Shown here: in pieces, positions 1 to 8,308 of the stretch
Layout: every line of letters starts with the position of its first letter
How positions within the stretch are numbered: the stretch's first letter is position 1
From: Candidatus Bealeia paramacronuclearis
Lineage (GTDB): Bacteria; Pseudomonadota; Alphaproteobacteria; UBA9655
Length of the DNA stretch: 64,000 nucleotides
Assembly (NCBI RefSeq): GCF_035607555.1
Contig: NZ_JAVHWZ010000001.1
Location: forward strand, 1 to 64,000
Reading direction: 5' to 3'
Notes under the pieces: generated by a model
The model's database searches: none
Told to the model about the DNA's origin: nothing
The model's input: only the letters and a program-made list of their open reading frames with translations
Made by a program: the position numbers and the translations under genes

Positions 1-58
1 TGGCTGTGGTGCATAAATCAGAGATAAAGGCGAGTTTAGGTGAGGTGTGAAAAAACGA

Positions 59-310
59 TCAAGTTGAGGGTCTGGCTTTGGGCATGCCAAGGGACGCCAT
101 GCGATTGAGGATCTGCACGACGATCTGAACTTCGACTTCTTGGCTTTGAAAATGTTTGGCTCTGAGTTTTCCTCCGGTGAGTGATTTGTAAGGGTGCATA
201 CTGTTCTCAGCCCCAGCCCAGCGACCGTAACCGGTGAGCTCTTGCCACTTGTGTTTTCCTTTGTCTTCTATACCGCTCGGCAATGAAGAAGCCTTGTTAA
301 TCAGAGGAGT
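59..310 (-). pseudogene. DDE transposase C-terminal remnant (IS5-like)
   Basis: The minus-strand frame is open from about 310 to a stop at 59 and reads like the C-terminal third of a DDE transposase. It has a tryptophan/glycine-rich segment ending in GYGRWAGAENS, then a Lys/Arg-rich stretch and an ending of the NRMASLGMP type, which resembles IS5-type transposases. The catalytic N-terminal part is missing, because the IS481-type element begins at 311. A 43-bp piece of the same gene recurs at 7508-7550. This is a dead fragment. The subfamily is an inference from memory of the motif pattern. Confidence 0.6.
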
Positions 311-350
311 TGCCCGAGTTCAGATAGAAGTGAGACAAAATTGGGAGGGA

Positions 351-403
351 TGGAGATGAGCTGAGCGCGCCCCCAAATTGCGCTGTAGCGAGGCTCATCT
401 CCA
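351..403. repeat. 11-bp inverted repeat with 31-bp loop, orientation A
   Basis: TGGAGATGAGC at 351-361 and GCTCATCTCCA at 393-403 form a perfect 11-bp inverted repeat around a 31-bp loop at 362-392. It lies between the left IS end and the transposase start. In the second IS481 copy the arms are identical but the loop is reverse-complemented, with 30 of 31 bases matching. Confidence 0.85.
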
Positions 404-454
404 TTGCCACACCCAAACCAGGCCTCAAGAATAGGAAATGTAAAAAACCTATTG

Positions 455-1474
455 ATGGAGGACTGGATGAGGATCCACGGATTACATAAAAATATGCATA
501 GGCTTTATGCATACGCGCTTACACAAGACTGTTTGGACGTCTATCGCAAACGCTATGAAGGAGGTGTAAGGCTCTGGGAAAAGTTGAAAGCTGAAAACGT
601 TTGCGATTCCACGTGCCAAGAAATTTGCGACATGTCCCGCGCAACTTATTATCGCCACAAGAAGATCCTGAAGGACCTTAACAAAGGGAGTGTTCCCCCT
701 TCAAAAAAGCCACGAAATCTCAACAAACCGCGCTGGGGAGAGGCAGAACTTCAGCTTGTGAGAGTGTGCCGCGAAAATCCCACCTATGGCAAAGAGAAAA
801 TCGCCATCATTCTCAAGCGAGACCATGGGCAAATCCTGAGTGAAAGCACCGTCGGCCGTATCCTGACCTCCCTCAAAAACAAGGGGCTTGTGCAAAAATC
901 ACCCTCCGCCCTGAGAACAAAAAGAAAAAGACAATTTAAAAGCCATGCAAAGCCCTGGACATTTAAGGATTATAAAACGATGACGCTTGGTGAGCGGGTG
1001 CAGATTGACCACATGACAGTCACCAAAAATGGTATCTGTTTCAAGCGCTTACAGACTTGGGAAAGAGGCTCGAAATTTATCTATGCGAGTGTGTATGCCC
1101 CTACCAAGAGCTCAAGCGCCAAACGCTTCTTGCTTGAGTTTGTAAAGCAGGCCCCCTTTAAAATTCAATCCATTCAAGTTGAGGGAAGATCTGAATTTAT
1201 GGCGGAATTTGAGGAAGCCTGTGAAGAACTTGGAATTTCGCTGATTGTTCTGCCCCCCAAAAAGCCCACCTGCAACGGAGGTGTTGATCGGGGAAATCGC
1301 ATATTCCGGGAGGAATTTTACAACCAAAACAACCTCCTGGCTGATTCCATAGCTTCTATGCGCTTTGAGCTCTCTCAAGCTGTCTCAAAGTATAATTCTT
1401 ATCGGCCTCATCGCGCCGCGAAAGGCCTCACTCCTATGCACTATATTCACTCTCATATTCTCGAGGCCTCTTGA
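455..1474 (+). CDS. IS481-type transposase, probably catalytically dead
   Basis: The protein is about 339 residues: an N-terminal helix-turn-helix region (around CQEICDMSRATYYRHKKI) followed by an rve integrase core. I chose the ATG at 455; the frame is open further upstream, but an earlier start would need a TTG. The first core aspartate is present in QIDHM. The second site reads VEGRSEF where copy 2 has VDGDSEF, and the third reads GGVDRGNR where copy 2 has GGVERGNR. Two of the three metal-binding acidic positions therefore appear substituted. The frame is open, but the protein is probably inactive. That is an inference from comparing the two copies. Confidence 0.75.
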   Translation: MEDWMRIHGLHKNMHRLYAYALTQDCLDVYRKRYEGGVRLWEKLKAENVCDSTCQEICDMSRATYYRHKKILKDLNKGSVPPSKKPRNLNKPRWGEAELQLVRVCRENPTYGKEKIAIILKRDHGQILSESTVGRILTSLKNKGLVQKSPSALRTKRKRQFKSHAKPWTFKDYKTMTLGERVQIDHMTVTKNGICFKRLQTWERGSKFIYASVYAPTKSSSAKRFLLEFVKQAPFKIQSIQVEGRSEFMAEFEEACEELGISLIVLPPKKPTCNGGVDRGNRIFREEFYNQNNLLADSIASMRFELSQAVSKYNSYRPHRAAKGLTPMHYIHSHILEAS

Positions 1475-1544
1475 GTCTCATTCTATATGAACTCCTACAA
1501 AAAAGATTATACCCCTCATTTTAGGTTCGTGATAAATTAAGTGC

Positions 1545-2540
1545 ATGATTATTTCAGAGCTCAAAGATAATCTCGTGAAAGGGGATAGGCGCGCTATTGC
1601 ACAAGCCATGACTCTTGTAGAGTCCTCGCGTCCTGAGCATCAACACAACGCCCAAGCACTCCTTGCAATGATTTTGCCCCTTACGGAAAAATCTTTTCGT
1701 ATTGGGATTTCGGGTGCGCCGGGGGTTGGAAAATCCACATTTATTGAGAGCTTTGGCCGTGATCTCCTCCAAAAAGGGCATCGCGTGGCAGTTTTGGCTA
1801 TTGATCCCTCGTCTACCCTTTCTAAAGGATCGATTCTTGCGGACAAAACCCGCATGGTGACACTTTCCCAAAGTCCCGACGCATTTATTCGCCCCAGCCC
1901 TTCTGGTGGAATTTTAGGCGGCACTGCGCAACGCACAACAGATGTTATTCGTATCGCAGAAGCGGCAGGTTTTGATATAATTTTGATTGAAACCGTGGGC
2001 GTGGGCCAATCAGAGCTTGCCGTTTATGATCTTTCAGATATGGTTCTGTTGCTTTTGGGACCGGCTTTGGGGGACGAACTCCAAGGGATCAAAAAAGGTA
2101 TTGTGGAGATTGCTGATTTGATTGTCATCAACAAGGCAGACTCAGGTCTTGAGGAAAGATGCCTCCAGACAGCACAAGCCTATCGTGGTGCCCTAGAGAT
2201 GAGTCGCCCACGTCTTCAATCCTGGACACCTAAAGTTGAGGTAATTTCTGCGATAGAATCCAAGGGGTTCCAAGCTCTTTTCAAAGATATTGAAGATTAT
2301 AAAGTGGTTACCCAAACATCTGGGGAGTGGCAGACACGAAGGCAATCCCAAGCGCAGCATTGGCTTGAGGAGGAAATGAAAGCACTATTGTGGCAAAAAA
2401 TTCAAACGGCGTGGGATGCTGAAATTCAAAAATCCCTTACGTTAATCAAAGACAAAAAATCCACCCCCTCTCAAGAGGCGCAAAGAATTATTTGTGAAAA
2501 TGAGGGGGCACATTCAAGTATGAAGTCCAACACGGTATAA
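1545..2540 (+). CDS. meaB: MeaB/ArgK-type G3E GTPase, chaperone of methylmalonyl-CoA mutase
   Basis: MeaB-type GTPases load and protect the B12 cofactor of methylmalonyl-CoA mutase in the cytoplasm. The 331-residue protein has the family's usual length and motifs: Walker A GAPGVGKST at about 57-65, the AIDPSS segment near 85-90, the switch ETVGVGQSE near 149-157, LLGPALGDELQ near 170-180 and the guanine-specifying NKAD at 196-199. The ATG at 1545 is 45 bp past the IS481 element, which leaves little room for a native promoter. The mutase genes are not in this window. The C-terminal tail after about residue 300 is variable, as is common. Confidence 0.92.
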   Translation: MIISELKDNLVKGDRRAIAQAMTLVESSRPEHQHNAQALLAMILPLTEKSFRIGISGAPGVGKSTFIESFGRDLLQKGHRVAVLAIDPSSTLSKGSILADKTRMVTLSQSPDAFIRPSPSGGILGGTAQRTTDVIRIAEAAGFDIILIETVGVGQSELAVYDLSDMVLLLLGPALGDELQGIKKGIVEIADLIVINKADSGLEERCLQTAQAYRGALEMSRPRLQSWTPKVEVISAIESKGFQALFKDIEDYKVVTQTSGEWQTRRQSQAQHWLEEEMKALLWQKIQTAWDAEIQKSLTLIKDKKSTPSQEAQRIICENEGAHSSMKSNTV

Positions 2541-2649
2541 ATTTTCCTTGAAGGTATCGAGAGGAGCGAGCCACTTGAGGAATTTTTGAGGGATCGTGTT
2601 TTTCTTTTCTTAATGGATTTTTAACCATTTTTGTGTAAGAATTGCTATC

Positions 2650-3630
2650 ATGATTAAAAAAATGCTCAATAACGAATTTTTACTTATTGCGACAAAAATT
2701 GCAGCAATAATTCTGATTATCGAATTATTAATTATGTATGTTTTGTCATTTTTCGAAGGGCAACTCAGCCCCACTTTTGAGATGCTGGTGGATCCTTTTA
2801 CTCTCGTCCTCACTTCAACTCCCATTATCACTTACTATGTAATTTTGCCCTATATTCGCTATCGGGATAAGGTTGAAGTAACATTGAGTCATTTGAGTGA
2901 GGAGGCTTTGGCCGCTAATAAGGCCAAATCTGAATTTTTGGCAATGATGAGCCACGAACTACGGACACCCTTAAATGCCATTATTGGGTATAGTGAATTC
3001 CTCTCAGAGCAAGCTGAAGAAGACAATTTTCCAATATCGAGGGAGTTAAATCAAATTAATTCGGCAGGAAAGCATCTTTTGGCCCTCATTAATAATATTC
3101 TCGATCTCTCAAAGTTAGAAGCAGGAAAGACCGAAGTCTTTAAAGAAACATTTTCCCTTCAAGATATGGTTGTTAATGTGGCAAGCATGGTCGAAGCTTT
3201 AATGAAAATGAATCAGAATCAGCTTATTTTAGAAATCGATAAGAATCTGGGACTCATGCATTCAGATTTTGTCAAAATTCGACAAAACCTTCTTAATCTT
3301 CTCAGCAACGCTGCAAAATTTACGGAGAATGGAAAAATTGTTTTGACCGTCAAAGTTGAACCCAACGATTGGATCCTTTTTTCCGTTCAGGACTCAGGAT
3401 GCGGGATCACATCCGAACAATTGGAAAAACTATTTAATCCCTTTATCCAAGCGGATTCTTCCACCACACGGAAACATGGAGGCACTGGATTGGGATTGTC
3501 TTTGTTCAAGCGCTACACTGAGCTATTGGACGGAACAACTTCCGTTGAAAGTATTCCAAATCAAGGCTCAACCTTTTCCATGCGGCTTCCCAGAGGGGAC
3601 GTTGATGATATTTTGTTGAGCGAGGCTTGA
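2650..3630 (+). CDS. Membrane-bound sensor histidine kinase, no receiver domain
   Basis: This is a 326-residue hybrid-less histidine kinase. The N-terminal 70 residues hold two hydrophobic segments (about 10-33 and 46-68) and little between them, so there is no sizeable external sensor domain. The HisKA segment SHELRTPLNAIIGYSEFL follows, with phosphoacceptor His102. The ATPase domain carries an N box (NLLSNAAKF near 216-224), G1 DSGCGI (248-253) and G2 GGTGLGLSL (277-285). Domain style resembles the PleC/DivJ group. No response regulator is adjacent, so it is an orphan here and its signal cannot be told from the sequence. Confidence 0.9.
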   Translation: MIKKMLNNEFLLIATKIAAIILIIELLIMYVLSFFEGQLSPTFEMLVDPFTLVLTSTPIITYYVILPYIRYRDKVEVTLSHLSEEALAANKAKSEFLAMMSHELRTPLNAIIGYSEFLSEQAEEDNFPISRELNQINSAGKHLLALINNILDLSKLEAGKTEVFKETFSLQDMVVNVASMVEALMKMNQNQLILEIDKNLGLMHSDFVKIRQNLLNLLSNAAKFTENGKIVLTVKVEPNDWILFSVQDSGCGITSEQLEKLFNPFIQADSSTTRKHGGTGLGLSLFKRYTELLDGTTSVESIPNQGSTFSMRLPRGDVDDILLSEA

Positions 3631-3692
3631 GATTTTCCGGTTGTCCAATTAATTGTCTTGCCTTCCCCCCGGTGAAGTTTGCTATAAGGAGT

Positions 3693-3790
3693 GTGAGGAG
3701 TCGCTATGGGCGCTTTTCTCGCCAACCCGGTCAGATTCGGAAGAAAGCAGCCGTAACGAGTTCAAGGCGGGTCGTGGTCGGGCTCCTCAC
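3693..3790 (+). ncRNA. ffs: Bacterial SRP RNA (4.5S RNA)
   Basis: The 5' GTGAGGAG (3693-3700) pairs with CTCCTCAC (3783-3790) to close a long hairpin. The apical part holds the universally conserved SRP domain: GGTCAG, a TCGGAAG tetraloop region and AAGCAGCCGTAAC (about 3729-3757). This is the binding site of the Ffh M domain for co-translational membrane targeting. It lies 24 bp upstream of dnaX, a familiar arrangement in alphaproteobacteria. The ends are estimated from the pairing. Confidence 0.93.
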
Positions 3791-3813
3791 CTAACATTTA
3801 AGGATGATTTTCT

Positions 3814-5061
3814 GTGAGTCAGTCACAAACGCAAGAATCAACAGCATTGTTTCCTATAGAGGATGCGGCTCAGCCTTACCAAGTTCTTGCGCGCAAATAC
3901 CGTCCAACAAAACTCAGTGAACTCATAGGTCAGGAGCTTCTGGCCACAGTCCTTCGCAAAGGTATTGAAAGCGGCCGTTTGGGTCATGCTTTTATTTTAA
4001 CCGGAATTCGAGGAACGGGAAAAACCACAACGGCACGGATTATGGCGCGAGCACTTAACTGCACAGGCCCCGATGGAAAAAGCGGTCCCACGCCTGAGCC
4101 TTGCGGTATTTGTCCATCTTGTGTGGCGATTGCAACTGATCGCCATATGGACGTAATTGAAATTGATGCAGCCTCCCGCACCAGCGTTGAAGATATCCGG
4201 GAAATTATTGAAGCAGCACGTTATAAAGCCATTTCTGCACGCTATAAAATTTATATTATTGATGAAGTTCACATGCTTTCAAAAAGTGCATTCAATGCGC
4301 TTTTAAAAACGCTCGAAGAACCCCCTTCTCATGTGAAATTTATTTTTGCTACAACCGAAATTCACAAAGTCCCTCAGACAATTCTTTCGCGCTGTTTGCG
4401 ATTTGATCTAAGACGCATTGATATTGAAACCCTCAAAACGCATTTTGCAGCTATTTGCCAAAAAGAAGGAATTGCCTTTGAGGAGGTGGCCCTTTTTCTA
4501 ATCGCTCGCGCTGCTGAAGGCTCCGCCCGGGATGGTCTTTCCTTACTCGATCAAGCCATTACGCGTGCAACCAATGGAGAAACCCAGGCATATCTCAAAG
4601 CATCCGATGTGCAAGAAATGCTGGGACTTATGGATTTTGGACCGCTCTATGCACTTTTTGAAAATCTGGCGCAAGGTGAGATTCAAAAGGCCATCTCCCA
4701 ATTACGCGAAATGATAGGACAGGGGGCAGACCCCGTGGCTCTTCTCAAAGATTTTATGAACATTGTACATCATTTAACACTTTTAAAAGCCACACCTGAT
4801 TTAGAGCTTTTGAACGTACCTTTTGCAGAAGAAAAAGAGCGCCTAAGGGGTTTGTCACAAAATCTGGCGGTGCCCGCTTTGACACGCCTTTGGCAAGCTC
4901 TTTTAAAGGGTTATCAGGAGATTCTGAGCTCCCCCCATCCTATCCAGGCCCTTGAGATGCTTTTGGTGCGCATTTCGTATTTGTCGTCCTTGCCGCCTTT
5001 GGAATCCCTTATCAAAAATGTAGGCGGGCTTGAACCCGATGGCTCAAAAAAAAAGTCCTAA
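3814..5061 (+). CDS. dnaX: DNA polymerase III clamp-loader subunit, gamma-like frame
   Basis: This frame gives a 415-residue clamp-loader ATPase that opens and loads the sliding clamp. It has Walker A GIRGTGKTT (64-72), the DnaX zinc-binding cysteines C83, C97, C100 and C103, and the Walker B box DEVH (150-153). Domain III follows to about 390. The start is a GTG at 3814 preceded by AAGGATG. The frame closes two codons after an A9 tract, before any tau C-terminal domain. That domain is encoded immediately downstream in the -1 frame, with no stop between. This frame alone would therefore give a gamma-like product, and the full-length protein needs a -1 shift or a corrected base. Confidence 0.93.
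   Translation: MSQSQTQESTALFPIEDAAQPYQVLARKYRPTKLSELIGQELLATVLRKGIESGRLGHAFILTGIRGTGKTTTARIMARALNCTGPDGKSGPTPEPCGICPSCVAIATDRHMDVIEIDAASRTSVEDIREIIEAARYKAISARYKIYIIDEVHMLSKSAFNALLKTLEEPPSHVKFIFATTEIHKVPQTILSRCLRFDLRRIDIETLKTHFAAICQKEGIAFEEVALFLIARAAEGSARDGLSLLDQAITRATNGETQAYLKASDVQEMLGLMDFGPLYALFENLAQGEIQKAISQLREMIGQGADPVALLKDFMNIVHHLTLLKATPDLELLNVPFAEEKERLRGLSQNLAVPALTRLWQALLKGYQEILSSPHPIQALEMLLVRISYLSSLPPLESLIKNVGGLEPDGSKKKS
5046..5055 (+). promoter_or_regulatory. A9-G slippery tract with A AAA AAG heptamer in dnaX
   Basis: Nine adenines (5046-5054) are followed by G. In the dnaX frame the last seven bases read A AAA AAG, the -1 slippery heptamer known from Escherichia coli dnaX. The zero frame then ends at TAA 5059. 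The -1 frame runs open to 5435 and encodes the tau C-terminal domain. Ribosomal slippage, transcriptional slippage on A9, a real mutation or a read error would all give this picture. I see no convincing stem-loop or upstream Shine-Dalgarno stimulator. Confidence 0.7.
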
Positions 5062-5435
5062 AACCCATTCAGACAACAACGTCCCTTGAAGATATTTGTA
5101 AGATTTTACATATTGCCCGCGAGCCTTTGCTGGAAGCGCATCTTGTCCATGATGTACATTTAGTTGACCTTCAAGACCATCACTTGATTTTACGTCTGAC
5201 ATCTAAGGCACCTTCTGATTTTACGCAACGGCTTGGAAAAATTCTTAACCATGCCACAGGTGCTATTTGGAAGATTGAAATTTCCAGCGAGATCGGTCAA
5301 CTTACATTAGGTGAATTACGCGCGATTGCCCGTCAAAAGCGGATTGAGGACGCAAAATCATTACCCTTGGTTTCACAAGCGCTCAAGCTTTTTCCGGGGG
5401 CACACATTGATGACGTTATAGAAATGGAGAATTAA
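5055..5435 (+). CDS. dnaX: DnaX tau C-terminal domain, in the -1 frame
   Basis: Read in the -1 frame from 5055, this segment encodes about 126 residues with a mixed alpha/beta C-terminal domain typical of alphaproteobacterial DnaX. The chain includes RLTSKAPSDFTQRLGKIL and ends in a helix with HIDDVIEMEN. Joined by a -1 shift to the upstream frame it gives a protein of about 540 residues, a normal tau length. In tau this region contacts the polymerase and the helicase. No good start codon or ribosome site lies near the frame entry (the first plausible one is at 5127), which argues against an independent gene. It stops one base before the ybaB ATG. Confidence 0.75.
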   Translation, partial: VLKPIQTTTSLEDICKILHIAREPLLEAHLVHDVHLVDLQDHHLILRLTSKAPSDFTQRLGKILNHATGAIWKIEISSEIGQLTLGELRAIARQKRIEDAKSLPLVSQALKLFPGAHIDDVIEMEN

Positions 5436-5762
5436 ATGTTTGGAAATATTGGCGATTTAATGAAAAAAGCGCAAAAAATGCAAAAAGATATGGCAGACGT
5501 TCAAGACAAATTAGGTGAACTCACCGTTGAAGGATCCGCAGGCGGAGGCATGGTGAAGGTTGTGCTTTCGGGTAAGGGTGATTTGAAATCGCTTAAAATT
5601 GATCCCACTTTGGTGGATCCGAGCGAGATTGAAATGTTGGAAGATCTCATTATCGCAGCGGTTAATGATGGCAAGTCCAAAGCAGAAGCTTTGGGGGCTG
5701 AGGAAATGAAAAAAATAACAGGCGGGCTCAAGCTTCCCGGCGGCATGTCCCTTCCTTTTTGA
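5436..5762 (+). CDS. YbaB/EbfC family nucleoid-associated protein
   Basis: This 108-residue protein has the family pattern: an N-terminal helix rich in Lys/Met/Gln (LMKKAQKMQKDMADVQDKL), a short beta sheet (GSAGGGMVKVVLSG) and a C-terminal helix ending in GLKLPGGMSLPF. YbaB/EbfC proteins form tweezer-like dimers that bind DNA. The ATG directly follows the dnaX tau stop, so the genes are very probably co-transcribed. The usual third partner, recR, is absent. A hairpin follows instead, so the operon appears to end here. Confidence 0.93.
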   Translation: MFGNIGDLMKKAQKMQKDMADVQDKLGELTVEGSAGGGMVKVVLSGKGDLKSLKIDPTLVDPSEIEMLEDLIIAAVNDGKSKAEALGAEEMKKITGGLKLPGGMSLPF

Positions 5763-5804
5763 GAGCTAGTTTCTTCTATTTGTGTTCCGCTCTTAACCTT
5801 TAGT

Positions 5805-5838
5805 CCCGGACTTGATCCGGGTCGCTTCAGGTTTTTTT
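5805..5838 (+). terminator. Hairpin and T-run after ybaB
   Basis: CCCGGA (5805-5810) and TCCGGG (5816-5821) form a 6-bp stem with a 5-base loop. A T7 run lies at 5832-5838. The 10-base gap between stem and T-run makes it a weaker intrinsic terminator than usual. Confidence 0.5.
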
Positions 5839-5959
5839 GAAAAAGCTGTCATCAAAAAATGGCAAGAAAAATATCTTGGATATTAGATGGTTAGCATACA
5901 TGCCCTTGCATCTCATCCTTGAATCCACGAACCATGTATTGAATGCAATAAATTTCTCT

Positions 5960-6304
5960 CTATCGGAGAAAATCACAGTCAAATCCTGGATAACTCTCAC
6001 TCCCTTTAGAGGTGTCAAGCGTGGCTCCCTCTCCGGCGACGTATCCACATGCGTAATTTCCATCTGCGGTAGTTACTTTGCTTCTTCCAATTGTGCAACG
6101 TAACACACCACAATCGCAATTAATTTTTGCATTAACTCTCTGAAGGTCCCTCTGTGTGTTAGTACCTCCATAATTCATACCCCAGTGCCCTGTTTTCCCA
6201 TCCGGGGTTTTACAGTAAACTATTTTGATCCCATCACATTTCCCTGCAGAGGTCATCCCCAGCTGAATCACGCATACAAGTGCAACTGCCGCGATATTTT
6301 TCAT
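5960..6304 (-). CDS. Small exported cysteine-rich protein, unknown function
   Basis: I do not recognise this protein. It has a clear signal peptide (a hydrophobic stretch AAVALVCVIQLGMTSAG) and a mature part of about 95 residues with seven cysteines and many Gly and Thr. I chose the ATG at 6304 rather than the in-frame ATG at 6322 because AAAGGA sits just upstream of the inner ATG. The mature cysteines suggest disulfides outside the cytoplasm. The gene stands alone between ybaB (convergent) and an IS whose left end lies only 64 bp upstream, so its promoter region may have been altered by that insertion. Confidence 0.7.
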   Translation of the reverse strand: MKNIAAVALVCVIQLGMTSAGKCDGIKIVYCKTPDGKTGHWGMNYGGTNTQRDLQRVNAKINCDCGVLRCTIGRSKVTTADGNYACGYVAGEGATLDTSKGSESYPGFDCDFLR

Positions 6305-6367
6305 TGTTTCCTTTTTCATCAACCTGTCCCTTTCTTTTTTAATTTTTGATAAAGTTTAATTCTCATA

Positions 6368-7450
6368 CACGAGTTACGCAGTTTGCAGGAGAAGAGAGAA
6401 GAGATAAGGTGAGAGGGAATATTTATTAAATGAGAAGAAATGATGTCTCGACACAAATGCACAAAATCACTTTATCGTTCATTTTTACAAGCCAGCAGTG
6501 TGCGCTATTCAGGGTTGGCACTTTCGGAGGTGTCACCGATTCCATTGTCGCATGACAGCGTCAATCGATGGTTGAGTTCTAGTGCATTGCGTCCGAGCGG
6601 AGTGTGGAATCTTACTCAATCTCTTATTAACAAGAAAGAACCTTGTTTTTTAGTATGTGACGATACAATTTTGGATAAAAATCGGAGCGAGAAGATAGAG
6701 CTTGTGCATTATCAGTATTCTGGGAATGCCCATGATGTTATTGCGGGGATAGGTCTTGTCAATTTGGTATGGCATGGCCTGAGGAGTCATGACTCTATTC
6801 CTGTTGATTATCGTATTTATGATAAAGCCAGCGATGGCAAAAGCAAGAATGACCATTTCAGGGAAATGTTAAAGCTGGCTCAAGACAGAGGGATAAATCC
6901 GGATGACGTGGTTGCAGACGCTTGGTACTCGAGCTTGAATAATCTGAAGGCCATTGAATCCATAGGCTGGACATGGGTGATGGGGTTGAAGAAAAACAGG
7001 AAAGTGAATCGTGGAGAAACTCTTGAAAAGCTGGACATTCCAGATGAAGGACTGAAAGTTCACTTACGCGGATATGGATGGATTACTGTTTTCCGGTTTG
7101 TTGCCAAAAACGGTCGCACGGATTATATCGGAACCAATAGGGATAATCCCTCTCGTGATCATATTGAACTGGTCATGAAATCGCGTTGGAAAATCGAAGT
7201 TTATCATCGGGAATTAAAGCAAACATGCGGTCTTGAACGCTGTCAGTCTCGCACGGGACGAGCCCAAAGAAATCATATATTTCTTGCCATTTCGGCTTGG
7301 ATTCAAAGATTTAAAAGACGACTTGCTGGAGGCTTCTCTTTTTATCAGCAGCAGTGGGATGTTATTAAGCATGATATCTCTAGAGAAATAACAAAACTCA
7401 TGTCTTTCGCTTAGATTCCCACCCTTTTGCTGCAAACTGCGTAACTCGTG
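6368..7450 (+). mobile_element. 1083-bp IS (IS4-superfamily-like), copy 1
   Basis: The left terminus begins CACGAGTTACGCAGTTTGCA and the right terminus is its exact inverse. The element is flanked by a perfect 5-bp target duplication TCATA at 6363-6367 and 7451-7455. It is the same length and encodes the same protein as the copies at 31225 and 34404. Clean ends, an intact gene and a perfect duplication indicate recent transposition. Confidence 0.93.
6440..7414 (+). CDS. DDE transposase of the 1083-bp IS
   Basis: This 324-residue DDE transposase is identical to the proteins of the other two copies in the window. The first acidic site is in VCDDTILDK, the second in VVADAWYSS, and the third in VYHRELKQTCGLE, which fits the Y-R-E-K signature of the IS4 superfamily. 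The element's 5-bp target duplication and its size do not let me choose between IS701, ISH3 and related groups. The ATG at 6440 is followed by a second ATG; either could be used. Confidence 0.88.
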   Translation: MMSRHKCTKSLYRSFLQASSVRYSGLALSEVSPIPLSHDSVNRWLSSSALRPSGVWNLTQSLINKKEPCFLVCDDTILDKNRSEKIELVHYQYSGNAHDVIAGIGLVNLVWHGLRSHDSIPVDYRIYDKASDGKSKNDHFREMLKLAQDRGINPDDVVADAWYSSLNNLKAIESIGWTWVMGLKKNRKVNRGETLEKLDIPDEGLKVHLRGYGWITVFRFVAKNGRTDYIGTNRDNPSRDHIELVMKSRWKIEVYHRELKQTCGLERCQSRTGRAQRNHIFLAISAWIQRFKRRLAGGFSFYQQQWDVIKHDISREITKLMSFA

Positions 7451-7507
7451 TCATAATATACTGCACCAAATTTCTTTAAAATAAGTTAATTTTTTTCATT
7501 TTCAGAA

Positions 7508-7550
7508 CTATACCGCTCGGCAATGAAGAAGCCTTATTAATCAGAGGAGT
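7508..7550. repeat. 43-bp repeat of the transposase ruin at 268-310
   Basis: These 43 bases match 268-310 with one mismatch. On the minus strand they encode the TPLINKASSLPSGI part of the same lost DDE transposase. The rest of that gene is gone here, and an IS630 ruin follows. Confidence 0.85.
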
Positions 7551-7584
7551 GAACGAAACAACCGTTGCGATTCAATAAAATTTT

Positions 7585-8214
7585 ATGTATAAACAAGGCA
7601 TGAAAATTGAACTGACAATTAAAGAAAAACAAGATCTAGAATTTCAGCACAGTAAAGAAAGAGATCGCCGTGTGGCTGATCGCATCAAAGCGGTTTTGCT
7701 AAATGCAGAAGGTTGGACTCAAAAACAAATCGCCCAAGCTTTGCGGATTCCCTATGAAACTGTTCAAGACCATCTCACTTCTCAAAACCCTCCTTGAGGA
7801 TGAGCCGGTTGAGTTTACGGATGCCGTTCAATTTAGAAACCAGGAATGTTACCATTGCAGCCCATGAAACCATTGATAACAAAGCCATGGAAAAGCATTT
7901 TGCGGCTTTACGTAAGAAATATCCGAAGGCCCCAAAAATTCCCTTATACTATCAGCAAAGAAACAAAGCAGGCTGCCGAGGACTATGAAATTGTCCTGTA
8001 TTATCTCCCTCCTTACAGCCTCAATTTGAATCCGATTGAGAGGTTATGGAAAGTGATGAATGAGTGCGTACGCAATAATTGTGTCTTTAAAAGTGCCACT
8101 GAATTTAGGAAAGCCCTTGACGAATTCTTTGCCAAATGGTCAAAAATCGCCAGCTCCAGGATAGACTGCATTAATGATAACTTTCAAATCCTCAATAAGG
8201 CACCTTCAAGTTAA
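7585..8214 (+). pseudogene. Decayed IS630-family transposase
   Basis: Three overlapping frames each hold part of one IS630-type transposase. The first (7585-7797) has the N-terminal helix-turn-helix segment GWTQKQIAQALRIPYETV. The middle (about 7794-7988) holds a scrap of the core. The third, to 8214, carries the C-terminal catalytic signature LPPYSLNLNPIERLWKVM. At least two frame changes and an internal deletion are needed to join them. The copy is dead. Confidence 0.8.
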
Positions 8215-8260
8215 AGGAGTAGATTGATTTACGAAAAGATTTGAAGCAATAAGTCATCCT

Positions 8261-8285
8261 CATGCTGAAATAAATTCAGCATGAC
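8261..8285. repeat. Palindromic hairpin, intergenic
   Basis: CATGCTGAA (8262-8270) and TTCAGCATG (8276-8284) form a perfect 9-bp stem with a 5-base loop. A related half, GAATTCAGCATGAC, occurs at about 40682-40695 between alaS and recA, so this may be a dispersed palindromic element. Confidence 0.55.
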
Positions 8286-8308
8286 GGTTTTGCGAATCGG
8301 GCCCCTCA

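Larger units (their letters stand above)
311..1499 (+). mobile_element. IS481-type insertion sequence, copy 1
   Basis: The element is bounded by imperfect inverted repeats. The left end begins TGCCCGAGTTCAGATAGAAG and the right end, read inward, begins TGTAGGAGTTCATATAGAAT. It encodes one rve-type transposase. A related copy lies at 35682-36901. I see no target-site duplication: GGAGT lies on the left and AAAAA on the right. Its left end abuts the transposase ruin at 59-310, so it landed in older mobile DNA. Confidence 0.75.

Noticed and set aside
5827-6103. Two open frames overlapping the end of the small cysteine-rich gene
   Set aside because: They have no ribosome site or protein-like composition and lie antisense to, or past the end of, a better gene.
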